From contig NW_019091362.1 in assembly GCF_001949145.1 (NCBI RefSeq), positions 1,348,330 through 1,412,329 of the forward strand: a stretch of DNA of 64,000 bases. Reading direction: 5' to 3'. Below the pieces are notes generated by a model. That model made no database searches. It was not told the DNA's origin and worked only from the letters and a program-made list of their open reading frames with translations. This DNA comes from Acanthaster planci (Eukaryota; Echinodermata; Asteroidea; Valvatida; Acanthasteridae). This document shows, piece after piece, positions 53,671-64,000 of this stretch. Numbering within the stretch: position 1 is the stretch's first letter; each line of letters begins with the position of its first letter. The translations under genes were made by a program, and so were the position numbers.

Positions 53671-53951
53671 TGTCAGGGGTGTTGCAGGGGGGCAAGTGAG
53701 ACAATGGGGGCAGTTACATTGCATCCCCCACCCCATCAAAAAATAAATAAAAAATAAAATATAAAACAGGAAGGAAACAGAGAGAAAAAACCTGTAAATC
53801 AGAAAAGAGGAAAGTGGATAAAAAAACACCAATTTGCTTGAAAATACCTCCCAATTAACCCCTTAAATCATTCATGACTTTTTATTTTGTTTGCTGCCAG
53901 TGCAATTGTTTTCCTCCCCCCCCGAATAAAAATCTGGTAACGCCCATGACA
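53671..53951. mobile_element. TIR element with TGTCA ends
   Basis: The left end TGTCAGGGGTGTTGCAG and the right end GGTAACGCCCATGACA are imperfect inverted repeats, with G- and C-rich runs just inside (GGGGGGCAAG; CCCCCCCCG). Length 281 bp; no coding capacity. Confidence 0.58.
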
Positions 53952-54227
53952 AGTGTTGTGATTTATATGTACATCTACAACATTTATTTGGGCCTGAGTA
54001 CCTGAACTACACGAATATGTACCGGTAAGTACTTAAAGTTGATGTTTCTTTTTTCGTCAGTTCCAAACCAAGTTGTCCGTACACTGTGAATTTGGGTTTA
54101 ACAACCCAAGTACTGGTGCGTGTACACAGTGACTCACGGTCTACATGTACAGACTTGTGATTTGGCTTAAGTTGTGAAAAGCTTCACAGTGCCACCATGT
54201 CAAAATACTGATGTGGTCAATTCAAGC

Positions 54228-54896
54228 GTAACAGACATGACATTCAGATAGTTTCTTGTAATTCAAATCATCGCACAGTAGAATTGGCAGAACTCTCCAA
54301 ACCATCTTTATTGAGTTTATTAGACACATTCATGGGCAGAAATCCCGGGGCGGACCAGGGGGACACATCCTCCCCATGAATGTGGTACAGGGGGGGACAC
54401 AATGTCGAATGTCCCTCCGCATTTCAAGCAAAACAAAATACTAAAGGAATTGATGGATGGAGGATTTTCCCTTTTGAGTTTTTATAATTGGAATAAGATA
54501 ATAAACATGGTGTGCACAAAAAAAACGTAAATGGATGTCCCCTCCACCATCAAGGAGAGATTTCCGCCCATGGACATATTTAACTTCCGGTATCAGTGAC
54601 AAACACATTGGGTTTCACACAGTTTTATTGAATGGTTGTAGAGAAAATGCACTCACTGTGAGAGTAATGGACATGACATGAAATGGACAAGGCATTTTGA
54701 CCTACATGTACTGTTAATTATGAAAATTCCTGTGAGTTTTTGGATAGAATGCACTTGGTTTTGGTGTTAATAAAACCCGAAGGTCATGCTTTAATCATAA
54801 AGTCATCTCATTGAACAGTTTTTCATTGCATTCTTTTTCGACAGTTCAAAATGTAGCGCGACGGACATGACACATTTAGCATAACGGACATGACAG
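54228..54896. repeat. Dispersed TAACGGACATGACA motif array
   Basis: Four copies of a GTAACRGACATGACA-like motif at 54228, 54665, 54861 and 54881, partly split by the younger MITE at 54331-54572. This is probably an older transposon with repeated subterminal motifs. Confidence 0.45.
54331..54572. mobile_element. hAT-like MITE with 8-bp target duplication
   Basis: Termini CATGGGCAGAAATC and the inverse of CATGGGCGGAAATC, followed inward by GGGGACA-type blocks. The flanks are GACACATT (54323-54330) and GACATATT (54573-54580), 7 of 8 identical, the duplication length of hAT transposases. 242 bp, inserted within a region of GGACATGACA motifs. Confidence 0.72.
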
Positions 54897-55433
54897 TTTT
54901 GTCCACTTTTTATAAGGTATGGAAAATATTTCTTTGTTTTCAAAGTAAGGTTAAAAGATACACGTAGGAACACACATACAGAATACTGTGACTGGTATTC
55001 TTTTTGTACTTTCAGAGGGGCTGTTTTTTTCAATATTTACAAAATAAAAAAATTAGCAAACTTGCTTCTGCACCAGCTAGCTATAGTAGCTACATGACTA
55101 AAAAGTAGGCCTTGTGACTTAGAGTTCTCGAAGTCGAAGTACATGTAGGCCTACAGTTTCTCAGACCATCGTTGTCTTATTGCTTAGTCAGTACACAAGC
55201 ATGACAAGGTACACCCTAGGCCACACCATATCGCGAACTGTACCAACAGCTAGCTGAGAAAGTCGACACATCTCAACCCGGAGACCATCATGACCATCTT
55301 TCGAGTGCCGGGATGATGACGAGGACAGAGATGTGACGGTCACAACCAACATACCCAGGCCAAGGTCTTAGGAGATCCCTCCTACATCATGTTCACAGGT
55401 TAGAGTAAAAATACTTTATGAAACGCCACATAC

Positions 55434-55505
55434 CTTAACGAACGATGCACCTCAAGCCGAAGAATGTAAAAGACAAGTCACCATGGTCACACTTCAACAG
55501 AGTTA
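55434..55505 (-). other. PLCD: Probable 5' UTR exon of PLCD
   Basis: The minus strand reads CGTTCGTTAAG|GTATGTGG, a strong donor at 55433. A short upstream frame (ATGGTGACTTG...) ends quickly at TGA, so the exon is taken as non-coding. A TATATAAAC at 55535-55540 is about 30 bases before the assumed start; the 5' end is a guess. Confidence 0.45.
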
Positions 55506-55700
55506 AAATTGAATTCACCGGCTAAACTTCAGTTTATATATTTAGGTAGGCTCTGGCCTCCTACCGCTCAGATGAGTCTCCAAACGGCTCTGCGTGCATG
55601 AAGTATCGCACTAGCGCCCTCTTGTGTCGAGTAAAACTTTTTGGCATGAATCGCGAATTAACGAACAACGTACATAAATAAAGGCAAAACCGGACGCGAC
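55506..55700. promoter_or_regulatory. Candidate bidirectional promoter, PLCD / CNTD1
   Basis: About 200 bp between the probable first exons of two divergent genes. It contains a TATATA box-like motif at 55535-55540 (readable on both strands) and more CpGs than its surroundings (TCGCGAATTAACG, GGACGCGACC). Confidence 0.45.
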
Positions 55701-55777
55701 CAGGAGGCTGAACATGCTTGGGTGATTTGTTTTTCCCGTCTAACGTTAGCTGCCGCGAGGATAATAAGCTGCAATAG
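55701..55777 (+). other. CNTD1: Probable 5' UTR exon of CNTD1
   Basis: The donor CAATAG|GTAACAC at 55777 follows a GC-richer stretch (GCTGCCGCGAGG). The first coding exon opens with an acceptor at 56137 and its ATG is seven bases further on, so a non-coding leader exon is required upstream and this is the best candidate. The start is not determined. Confidence 0.45.
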
Positions 55778-56144
55778 GTAACACACTTTTCTAACTGTTT
55801 TCTTCTTGCAACTTGACAGACTTAATTGGATTCGAACAGTGATACGGGACTGAGCATGCTGAGGAACGTTCGCTACAGTAGGACTACAGGCCTGGACGTT
55901 GACAACAGAACTTTACTTTACAACTTACAATACATCCTCATATTAAAAGATCATCTTGGCTTTAACTTCAGTTGTAAATCACTTTATATAGTTTCAGAAG
56001 ACAAAAATCTGAAGGCATTGAGTCAATGAAAGTTTCCTGTAAAATTGATTAGCCTATTTTTTTAGAAAGAAGTTAATTTTACTTCAAAATATGCTTCACA
56101 TTCAATCCATTTTACTTCAAAATCCTTTTTTTTCCAGTTACAAA

Positions 56145-56319
56145 ATGGTTGACAGTGCAATCTTTGGCACTCCACCAGAACCAGTCTTCAATCTGAAGGG
56201 CTGTTGTCTGTCTTCTGAACTCCTGGAAGAGTTGCTGTATGTACAAGCTGCTCACAATGAGAAGGCAGTCAAAAATTCTGGCAGTGCGGATGGTGCTTTC
56301 AAACAAGGGTCCATAGCAG
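56145..56319 (+). CDS. CNTD1: CNTD1 coding exon 1
   Basis: Starts MVDSAIFGTPPEPVFNLKGC and includes LLEELLYVQAAHNEKAVKNS, the counterpart of human LLHLAQQNEQAV. Acceptor CTTTTTTTTCCAG lies eight bases before the ATG. Donor GCAG|GTAGCC, phase 1. Confidence 0.93.
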
Positions 56320-59300
56320 GTAGCCCAGGCCCTAGCTGAATGTTCAGAATGGAAAATCACAATTATTGAGGGTCAATCACAGACAATACCAGGTGTAACG
56401 AGGGGCATCTGTTAATTTAAGGGGATTTTAGTGAGGAAAGCCCACTGAATACTGTGGAAACAGGTTTGAAAAGTAGGGTCAAGTTTTTATGTGTTAGGCC
56501 TATAAGTGTTTATGTCATTCAGAAAGTTGTGGTCCAGTATGGAAATCTTTCCAGAAAACATGCATTAAAAGAATGCAATAACTCCAGACAGTTTTTGGAA
56601 AAATGTTTTGGTAAATTTAATGTATAAAAAAAGAAAGTCATTGTTGCAAAAAGTCAATAAGGTTAAATAAAATTGTATGACGACATACTTTACTAGACAT
56701 TGCTTGCCTTAAATTTGTCATATTTCCATCTTTTGCAGAAATGATGTTCCTTGTGTGTGATAAGTTTAATCAACCCCCAGAGGCCCGCTATTTAGCCTTG
56801 GAGATCTTTGACAGGTACAAAGTTCCTCATGCTGCTCTCAGTCTGCTTTCTTTGTTAACCTTGACTTCCTAAACTGTCATTGGGTAGATTGAAATTGGAA
56901 AATTGAAGCTCTGAGTACATGTGCTGATGTACAATATATATTTAAACAGAAGTAACTACATGTACCATAATTGAACCTTTTTGAGCAAATTCAGCTGTAA
57001 TGTGGAAATTAGGCAACAAAATAAACAAGGGATATAGTTGTTCAAGTTTGAAATAAGAGAGGATGGTCTTCTTTCTCCCCAGGTTTCTTGACTCTTTGAT
57101 CGTCGGTGTTTATAACAAAAAAAATCATCATTACAAACAGGCTTTGGACTTATGTGTATACAGGATATTCATGTGGCAAAATTATACTTTAAAAATTTTA
57201 AAAAAAGGCAGGTTGGACAAGAATCTGGTTTATTAATTTCATTGGTCTAAATATGATATCATGTTGTTGAATATAAACACTGACGAGGCATTTAATGGCG
57301 TTCATTTTATCTTTAGAAACTTTCAACTTGGGTAAAACCGTGTTCAGCTGTCATGTCATATCCCTTGATAAGATGCATAGTATCTACCTAATCCCTGTCC
57401 ATTCAGATTCATGACCAAGTATGCCCGTGACCAGCTCAAAAAGGCCCACTCAGGCAGAGGGGGTTACCAGAAGAAAGCTGCTACCTGGAATTCTTTCCTG
57501 CGGAAAATACAGAAACACCTCAAGCTATACATCACGTCCTGCGTGCAGATAGCCAGCAAGATGTGCTCTCATTACAAAGTAGGTCCAGTGAAAAAGCTAG
57601 CCTGAGCTCTGGTATAAACACATGCTTCTTCCCCCTCTTAAACCAGATATCCTTTCTTAATAAGCTTATATATTCCATTTTAGCCAGCTCCCCAACTTCT
57701 GGCCGAAACGTGAAAGTTATGAATGGTATGCATGGAAACAACTGAAATAAGTGTTTGTTTTTAATAGTCTATAATTGTGCATTTGAGAATCAGCAAGTTC
57801 GCCAAATCAGATCATTTCTCCTCCAGTCGCAGGCTGTGGGCAGTGATGTCCATATAACAGTTCTTTAGTACAACATGGTCTCGAACTTGAGTTTGCCAAA
57901 GAAAACGTGAAGACTTTAAAAATTCATCTAAATCTAAAGATGAAAGTTGCCGCAGGTTGTGTTGCAAACCTTTAAAGATCAAATCTCTTTATTGTCACAA
58001 TCACAAGAGCTACAGCGAAAATGACGCCACAGAGCCATTTTCTGTGAGCTGTGGAATCAAGATTTCAACCTAAATGTTTGCACATATGGTGGTTAAGCCG
58101 GCCATAAATTCTGTAGTCCATCTACCTCCTTCCCTCGTGTATTTCACCACAGATCATCCCTAAATAAGACTGGTTCAAAATCTGTTAAATTCTTTCCGAA
58201 ACCTTCTCTTCTCTCGTAGATTTTGACAAATCGGAAATGCAGCAGGTTTCTCCTGGATGCTGGGCTGGGCTGTACCTCGGCAACCATCCTGAGGACAGAG
58301 CTGACCATCCTGGAGACACTGGACTATCACGTCTATGCAACCTCACCGCTCACATACATCGAAACTCTCCTGGAGATCATGGGTAGGTGTTAAATTCCCT
58401 GGGGGTTGGAGGAAGAGAGTGAGAGAAGTAGACATTCCAGTAAGCAAGAGACTGTTGAAAGTCCTGCCCACCTGATGTCATAGAATTAGGAGAGGGATGT
58501 CAAAGTTGAATGGAGAAAGTGTTTGCAGAAATCTGGCCAAAGCACCACAATATATTTCTTGTGACTCTGAAAAAAGTTCAGTCGGGAAAGTTGGCAATTT
58601 TACCCGTTATTTTTGGGAGCTAAAAATAAAGATCCGTTTTATAAACTTTTAATAAGAAAATAGAACTGCACTGTGAATATCAACGTTATCACAGTGCTGT
58701 TTATTCTTTGATTTAAAAGTTAGCAATTTATTACATTTGTGTAAGATGAGATAGAAAGTGGTCATAAATTTTCAGAAAATATATGAAACCATATTTGTTT
58801 CTCATTGTTTTTTGTGGGAGTTACTTGCTTGGGGCAGGCATCCAGACAAATAAGAATGTTGTAAGTGGCCTGACAGGATGGACGTATTAAAACCCTGGTG
58901 GAAATACTGCTAATGTACAAAAAATACAAGAAGACTTTCTTCTGTTGACAGTTCATGACTTCTGTAATTTCTCCCAGGGCACAATGACAAAAGCACCAGC
59001 ATGAAAATCCTACACGAGACCAGTATGAAAGTGATGGACCTAGCTTACTTGCGACGCAGCGCAGTGTATGACGAACTCTTCAGGGTGGCTACAGGTGGAA
59101 TGACTGGTTCTGCCAAGGACAGGTATACAATGCAACAATACTGTAGAGTTTCTAGAGTCTGCTTTGTAAAATAAAAACTGCAGACTGAGTTGCTGACAGA
59201 GAAAGGATCTCGCAAAATGGGTCTTAAGAGACTTCAATCCATTTGACAGTTTTGCGTATGTATTAGAGAGCCCTTTATGTTGATATATTGCTCAGTTTGA

Positions 59301-61773
59301 AGTGATGACTACAGGCATTACACAGGTTGGAAATGTTTAATTAGTTTCCATCGTGGAATATTTAAGATTTTAGAATCCAAGAAATTCCTGTGGTGACTTC
59401 AAATTTATTTTTTTGGGCTGGGTCACAACTGGCTTTCATTGAATAATGATTGAAACCAAGAAGCAAGTTTTCTTGATACTTGAAATGCAACATGGGCCAT
59501 TCCACAAAGTTGAGGAACATGGTGACATTTCAACATTTTATAGATGGGGTATGGGGGCCACTGAGTGAAACCCTGTTGCTTTCCATGTTGCTTCGGACTC
59601 ATCTTTTGGTTCTCAAATGTTCCAGTGCATTTTGAAATTTTGGTCTGATATTTTAAGGACAAACTGTTCGTGCATGTAACAGGGACACCACATTATTTCT
59701 ATCAAGTTTGGTTAAAGCTGTATTTTTTGGCATCACATTCCCCAAAGTAACTAGCTTGGAGCCAAGCTTAACACTCCTGACCTGAATTGTGATAACAGTC
59801 ATTCTATGAAATCCGTCAATTACGACCAAATTCACAAACGTGACGTTAGGTGTCAACTGACAGATCTTTTTTGGAATGTCATTAAGACCTCATCCCTAGT
59901 GCTAGGAATCTTGGGTTGTGTTCTCAGCTGTTCATTTGGGAGGAAATTGACCTCACAAAATTGAAGTTCAGCCAAACTTGACAAAATGATGTGATGTCCC
60001 TGTTACATCTGCAACCAGTTTCTTTTTAAAATATTATGCTGATTGATTTCAAAACGACCCAATACATTCCAGTTTGACTGCAATAGTCACATTCAATGTT
60101 GTACTACATTTGAGTTTTATCTGAGTGACCCTTCACATCTCAACTGAAAAAAATTTCCAAATGTCATAAAATAGTCCTCAACTTTGTGGAATGGCCCAAA
60201 TACTTGAAAGGCACTCTCTTGTCAAACAAGATAGGACAATTACCACCACACAAGATTTGACGGCAGCAAGGGTCCCACTAAAACAACAGTAAAGTTACTG
60301 GATGGCAGTGATTGAATAGTTCTCCAAAGGCATCTTGATTGAAGGGATAATATCTTGAAGCTGTTCAAGGCATGATTTGGACTTAAGGCGTTAAACAAAA
60401 ATCCCAAATGACAAACAATCTCGGTATTCACTCTTTGCATGCTGCTGCCATAGGCATGCAGAGCCTCGAACCGGCAGCTTGTACAACCACGTCAGAATCG
60501 CTTTGTCCAATCACATGGTGTAAGAACTAACACAGCTCTCGCAAAATCACATAAGTGACATACACAGGAATTGCCAAATCGGCTATATTTACATGTATTG
60601 TGTAAAGCTGCTGGATCCAGGATCTGTATGCCTGTGGTGGCAGCGTGCAAAGAATGAACAGTGCCAATTTTCTTCTCGTCCAGGGAAAGTTTTGCCATGG
60701 TTGAGCACGACATAATGCTGTTTGCAGTGGCAGTGATCGGTGCAGCATCCTACGTGATTGACAAGACCACAAGTGATCAGGTATTAAAATCCATCAGTAG
60801 TACTTATTGACAAGAGTTCCAGATCCGCACACCAATTGACATGCTGTGCACAAACCCTACGAGACTGGCCTGAAAAATTTGGAGTGTTTTCAAGAAAATT
60901 CTCTGTTTTCCTGATTAAATTAGACTTTTTAGGACATAATATCACTTTCCGATGGCGAATAAAACCACAGTGGAAAATCAGTGATGTCTGTAACATGGAA
61001 CTCTTACCAAAACATGATTATTCTTACAGGAACTTTATCTGGACCAAAATTCATGGTCCTGAGAAGCACTTACAATTTGTGGCTTTCTAGGTAAAAGTTT
61101 TCAAAGAAACCTATTCAAGCATCAGCAGAGGTGGATGAAAAACCTCTTGATGGCCCTTTATCTTCTAGTCAAGGGTACCAGCCATAATCTTGTCCAGATA
61201 AGTCTAAATATGTCCTATTAGGGCCTAAAATTAGCCCAAACTTCCAAGTGAAAAATGCCTGAAATGAGACTTCCTGAAAACTGGCACTTACCAGTGACCC
61301 TTTCTTGTGTTTTTCTCAAATCGAGATGGCTATGAAAACACAGTTTTTTAGTTACCAGAGTTACCAGAGATCATATACTTTCTACCTTTTCAAAAAGTGT
61401 GACCTTAAAAATTGGCATTGTCTAAGGCTTCGGGTAATCACAGATGTGCATGAACAGTTTAAAAAAAACCAGCCAACAACAGTTCCTCTGTCCATGGATC
61501 ACAGAATAGGGTTAGAGTATATAGAATCCCAGTTTCCAGGTGCTATTGCCGAGCATATTTCAAGACTACTTTGGGTGTCTTCTTTACCTGCTGTCAACTT
61601 AAATATTTAGAGATGGAAAGTACTTCTAAAGACTTCTACTGTTTCGTTGTATTTTTCTCTGTTTTTAGGTGATTGATCATCTAAGCCGCATCACATGCAT
61701 CCCTACTGACGACATACTGGAGTTTGCTACCGTCCTCGTCCAGATCACTCTCCAGTTAGACCGTCATCAGTGA
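56145..61773 (+). CDS. CNTD1: Cyclin N-terminal domain-containing protein 1
   Basis: Cyclin-box protein that in mouse acts in meiotic prophase to limit and designate crossover sites. Seven coding exons (56145-56319, 56739-56814, 57407-57578, 58220-58382, 58978-59122, 60684-60780, 61669-61773) join with matching phases to 310 codons plus stop, close to the 330 residues of the human protein. The cyclin box is seen in RYLALEIFDRFMTKYA, SCVQIASKMCSHYK, LRTELTILETLDYHVYATSP and LTYIETLLEIMG, matching human SCVQLASKL, LLESELDVLKSLNF and LAYVETLLEVLG. The second half has MKVMDLAYLRRSAVYDELF and FAVAVIGAASYVI. Best match is CNTD1 rather than any cell-cycle cyclin. Introns carry transposon debris only. 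Confidence 0.95.
56739..56814 (+). CDS. CNTD1: CNTD1 coding exon 2
   Basis: Reads EMMFLVCDKFNQPPEARYLA, then LEIFD-R, the first cyclin-box helix. Acceptor CATCTTTTGCAG, donor ACAG|GTACAA, phase 2. Confidence 0.95.
57407..57578 (+). CDS. CNTD1: CNTD1 coding exon 3
   Basis: Reads FMTKYARDQLKKAHSGRGGY, then QKKAATWNSFLRKI and YITSCVQIASKMCSHYK, the central cyclin-box helix. Donor AAA|GTAGGT, phase 0. Confidence 0.96.
58220..58382 (+). CDS. CNTD1: CNTD1 coding exon 4
   Basis: Encodes ILTNRKCSRFLLDAGLGCTS, LRTELTILETLDYHVYATSP and LTYIETLLEIM. The ELTILETLDY block is the conserved E-x-x-x-L cyclin-box helix. Acceptor CTTCTCTCGTAG, donor in phase 1. Confidence 0.97.
58978..59122 (+). CDS. CNTD1: CNTD1 coding exon 5
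   Basis: Encodes HNDKSTSMKILHETSMKVMD, LAYLRRSAVYDELF and VATGGMTGSAKD, matching human LLDLVYLLHEPIYESLLRAS. Phase 1 in, phase 2 out. Confidence 0.95.
59494..60197. mobile_element. 704-bp TIR element, family C relative
   Basis: Left GGGCCATTCCACAAAGTTGA and right TCAACTTTGTGGAATGGCCC are perfect inverse ends. An inverted internal pair CATGTAACAGGGA (59673) and TCCCTGTTACATC (59997) links it to the elements at 43771 and 50713. A direct ATACTTGAAA flanks it at 59476-59485 and 60200-60209, a few bases off the TIR on each side. It lies in CNTD1 intron 5. Confidence 0.78.
60684..60780 (+). CDS. CNTD1: CNTD1 coding exon 6
   Basis: Encodes ESFAMVEHDIMLFAVAVIGA, then ASYVIDKTTSDQ, matching human VKEDFMLLAVGIIAASAFI. 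Acceptor TTCTTCTCGTCCAG, donor CAG|GTATTA in phase 0. Confidence 0.96.
61669..61773 (+). CDS. CNTD1: CNTD1 terminal coding exon
   Basis: Reads VIDHLSRITCIPTDDILEFA, then TVLVQITLQLDRHQ and TGA. It matches human VVGHLQSITGIALASIAEFSYAIL. The C-terminus stops about 30 residues earlier than in human. Confidence 0.94.
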   Translation: MIDHLSRITCIPTDDILEFATVLVQITLQLDRHQ

Positions 61774-64000
61774 CAAAATCCACCTCACTTCAGCCTTGGG
61801 TTCAAGACACAAGTCGTCACCGGTATTGCCCGCAGTTACAAATTTACCCGCAAACCAAGCCATCACTTTGAATTTATAGTTCAGTTATGTGACTGCTTAA
61901 ATTCCATTCGAGGGCAGACACACCAAAAAGTGACAATAACCCTCGGAACTCTGGAATGAAACGACAGATTCAGAACAAAGTCTCTTTGGGGAGCCCCCTG
62001 CAATCTCTTTACGTCGTGGGCTCCATCAAGTGTGAGGCCAAATTTGGAGGTTTCGTGCCCTTGGAAGACAGGGAGATAACATACTCTAAAAAACAGTTGT
62101 CCATTCATTTTATTTAATTTACTGAAAATGAGAACGGATCACCTTTTTCTCATAATCTATACGACACTTCCATCTCAAAGAGATAAATTCCCACGTATTC
62201 TTAGTTCTGTTTACTGCACAGAATTTTAAACGGTAAGACAAAGCCACACACATCGATTTAAGTAAACAACGAAGTGATCAAGTGTAGACGACAGTGCTTT
62301 TGTGGCTCACAGTAGGAAGAATCCTGTTTCTGATATGAAGAGACTGGAAGCTGTCCTGCCAACAGTATTTTCACACTAGTGAATTGCACACTTAATTCAA
62401 TATGCATTTCATTGAAAGAAAATAGTTCAGCGTTTACAAATTGTATGTGCATCCTTTCCCAAGCCATGATAATTTGGGCAGACATTAGACAAAGATTAGA
62501 TTTTTGCTGGACGAATGTACGGAGAACAATCCACAAAATCCAAACAGCTGGAGTAAGCTTGTCTATAAATCTAGATCAAATGACAGGTACGACATGAGCG
62601 CTGTGAAAAAGATACTCCAAAATACATACGACACATACAAGTGACTATCAATACCTCAATGTACATGTGTCTAGTTGCTGGATTTCTCCACATGTGGCCT
62701 CTGCACCTGGCCACTGCCCTGATTTGGCGCCCTCTCTTGACTCCTTTGTATAATAGGAGCAGTTTACCTACTTTCTCAAGAAAACATAATCAAACCTCAT
62801 CCTCAAATGATTCCTCATATTTGACCATCAAAATATATAGATCTCATGCCTGGCTCTCCAAGAAAATTTTCTTTTTCAGATTTCAAATGAAAATCTTCAC
62901 CATTTCTTTGGTATACTTCACTCAGTATTAATAACTTCTTAACGGTCTCATAATTGTAATGAACATATAAAAACCTAAGTATCAGGTCTTTTATTTACTT
63001 TTTTTAAGCATACATTGTTAAACAGATATTCCCAGAATTCCTCACTTCTTGTCTGCATGTTAGTAGCACAGATTTTATTACTCATTTACTTTGACCTTTC
63101 ATTTTGTTTCCTTCTTTCACCTCTCATCTTTACGGCACACAATACATTACCATGCTGTTCTGAAGAAAGAACAAGGACTTACAATGTACTTTCCATCCTT
63201 GGACAACAAAAATCATAATGGCTCTCAAACTCACGGACATACAGAAAAAAATCTGGACTCGGACTGAATGCCCTTAATCAGCTTATAGAGATCGTTGAAT
63301 CCACTAGCGGCCATTTTACCAAGCCGAATACAAAGCTTGCCCGGCAATACCTGCCTTTAGTTCTCCCTGGCGTCAATAGAAGCGCGCCAACCCACGCATT
63401 TGTATTCAGCTCTGTAAAATGGCCGCTGCTTGGCTTGTATTTCATATAAAGGCATTGCAAGTCCAGGTTGTTTTTTACGTCCGTGCTCCAACTGTTAAAT
63501 ATAAATGCCCGTGTTTATAGCACCGTGAATAAATCATATCAAAGTACAAATGTCTGTTTAGTGATGTACGCCACCTTGTTTTGACAGATCAAACATTTAA
63601 ATGTACAAGAGCTATCTATGCTGCGTAGCTGATGCCAAGCAGTCTGCTCAAGAACTCTTTTCATTCACATTAATGTCCTTCAGGTCATATCTGTTTAGGG
63701 TCAGGAGCAGATATTTTTTTCTGGGGAAAAATCGACTAAGCCATCAGTCCTAGAAGACAAACAAAAATTCATTTTTTTTGTTTATAGCAGTGGGTACAGA
63801 AAGGCCGGGGATTTGGACCTTAAAAAACAGAAATTTATGAGACAGGAAAATAATGACTTTTTAACCAATAATCCGTAAAACATCACCTGAAAATGTGCAG
63901 AGATACACAGTACATGTAACTTGACTATAAGCACAAGTGACAGGAAATCCAGTTGTGTGGTGTACTGTCATGACTACCTCATGTAGTGGCAACTTCATAT
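61774..64000. other. CNTD1 3' flank, no further gene seen
   Basis: It begins with the CNTD1 3' UTR. No AATAAA was found close to the stop, so the transcript end is unclear; GTGAATAAATC near 63528 is far away. The only clear structure is the MITE at 63307-63426. Short open frames show no family similarity. Confidence 0.5.
63307..63426. mobile_element. 120-bp MITE with 28-bp TIRs
   Basis: Left arm 63307-63334 and right arm 63399-63426 match at 24 of 28 positions: GCGGCCATTTTAC at the tip and GAATACAAA at the inner end. CpG-containing interior (AAGCGCGCC). No clear target duplication. Confidence 0.75.

Noticed and set aside
55826..56029. Open frame MDSNSDTGLSMLRNV... upstream of CNTD1
   Set aside because: It stops before the CNTD1 ATG and no donor within it keeps a frame into 56145. 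It may be leader sequence but is not supported as protein.

Overview
The window is animal nuclear DNA. It carries three spliced genes whose exons rejoin in frame across GT-AG introns, in a setting rich in short inverted-repeat transposons, tRNA-derived SINE-like pieces and ATGTAC/ACCGGTA palindromic repeats. AT-rich introns and this repeat style suggest a marine invertebrate, perhaps an echinoderm or another invertebrate deuterostome. The species cannot be fixed from the sequence alone. There are three assembly gaps, at 18670-18818, 31341-31461 and 48104-48247.

Region 1 (1-8680, + strand): the 3' half of a Slo1/BK-type calcium-activated potassium channel gene (KCNMA1). Eight exons between 322 and 6787 encode the linker before RCK2, the RCK2 domain, an intact calcium bowl and a short C-terminus. 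An AU-rich 3' UTR follows, probably ending near 8680. The intron after the calcium-bowl exon holds two decayed tandem copies of that exon's 3' half.

Region 2 (about 15955-55505, - strand): a complete delta-type phospholipase C gene (PLCD). It has 22 coding exons plus an alternative first coding exon and a probable 5' UTR exon. The rebuilt reading frame is 791 codons: PH, EF-hands, X box, acidic linker with a 7-codon microexon, Y box and C2. The known catalytic and calcium-binding residues of rat PLC-delta1 all have counterparts. The channel and PLCD genes converge on the 8.7-15.9 kb interval, which has no gene I can support.

Region 3 (about 55700-61773, + strand): a complete CNTD1 gene (cyclin N-terminal domain containing 1, a meiotic crossover factor). 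Seven coding exons give 310 aa. It is divergent from PLCD, and their probable first exons are only about 200 bp apart, which suggests a shared bidirectional promoter.

The rest is introns and flanks seeded with non-autonomous DNA transposons. The clearest are at 49278-49513 (perfect 6-bp target duplication), 54331-54572 (near-perfect 8-bp duplication), 14615-14854, 63307-63426 and 52726-53235. One family is present twice, at 4352-4562 and 18411-19007. Its second copy has expanded into a 12/24-bp minisatellite. No prokaryotic, CRISPR, viral or toxin genes were seen.
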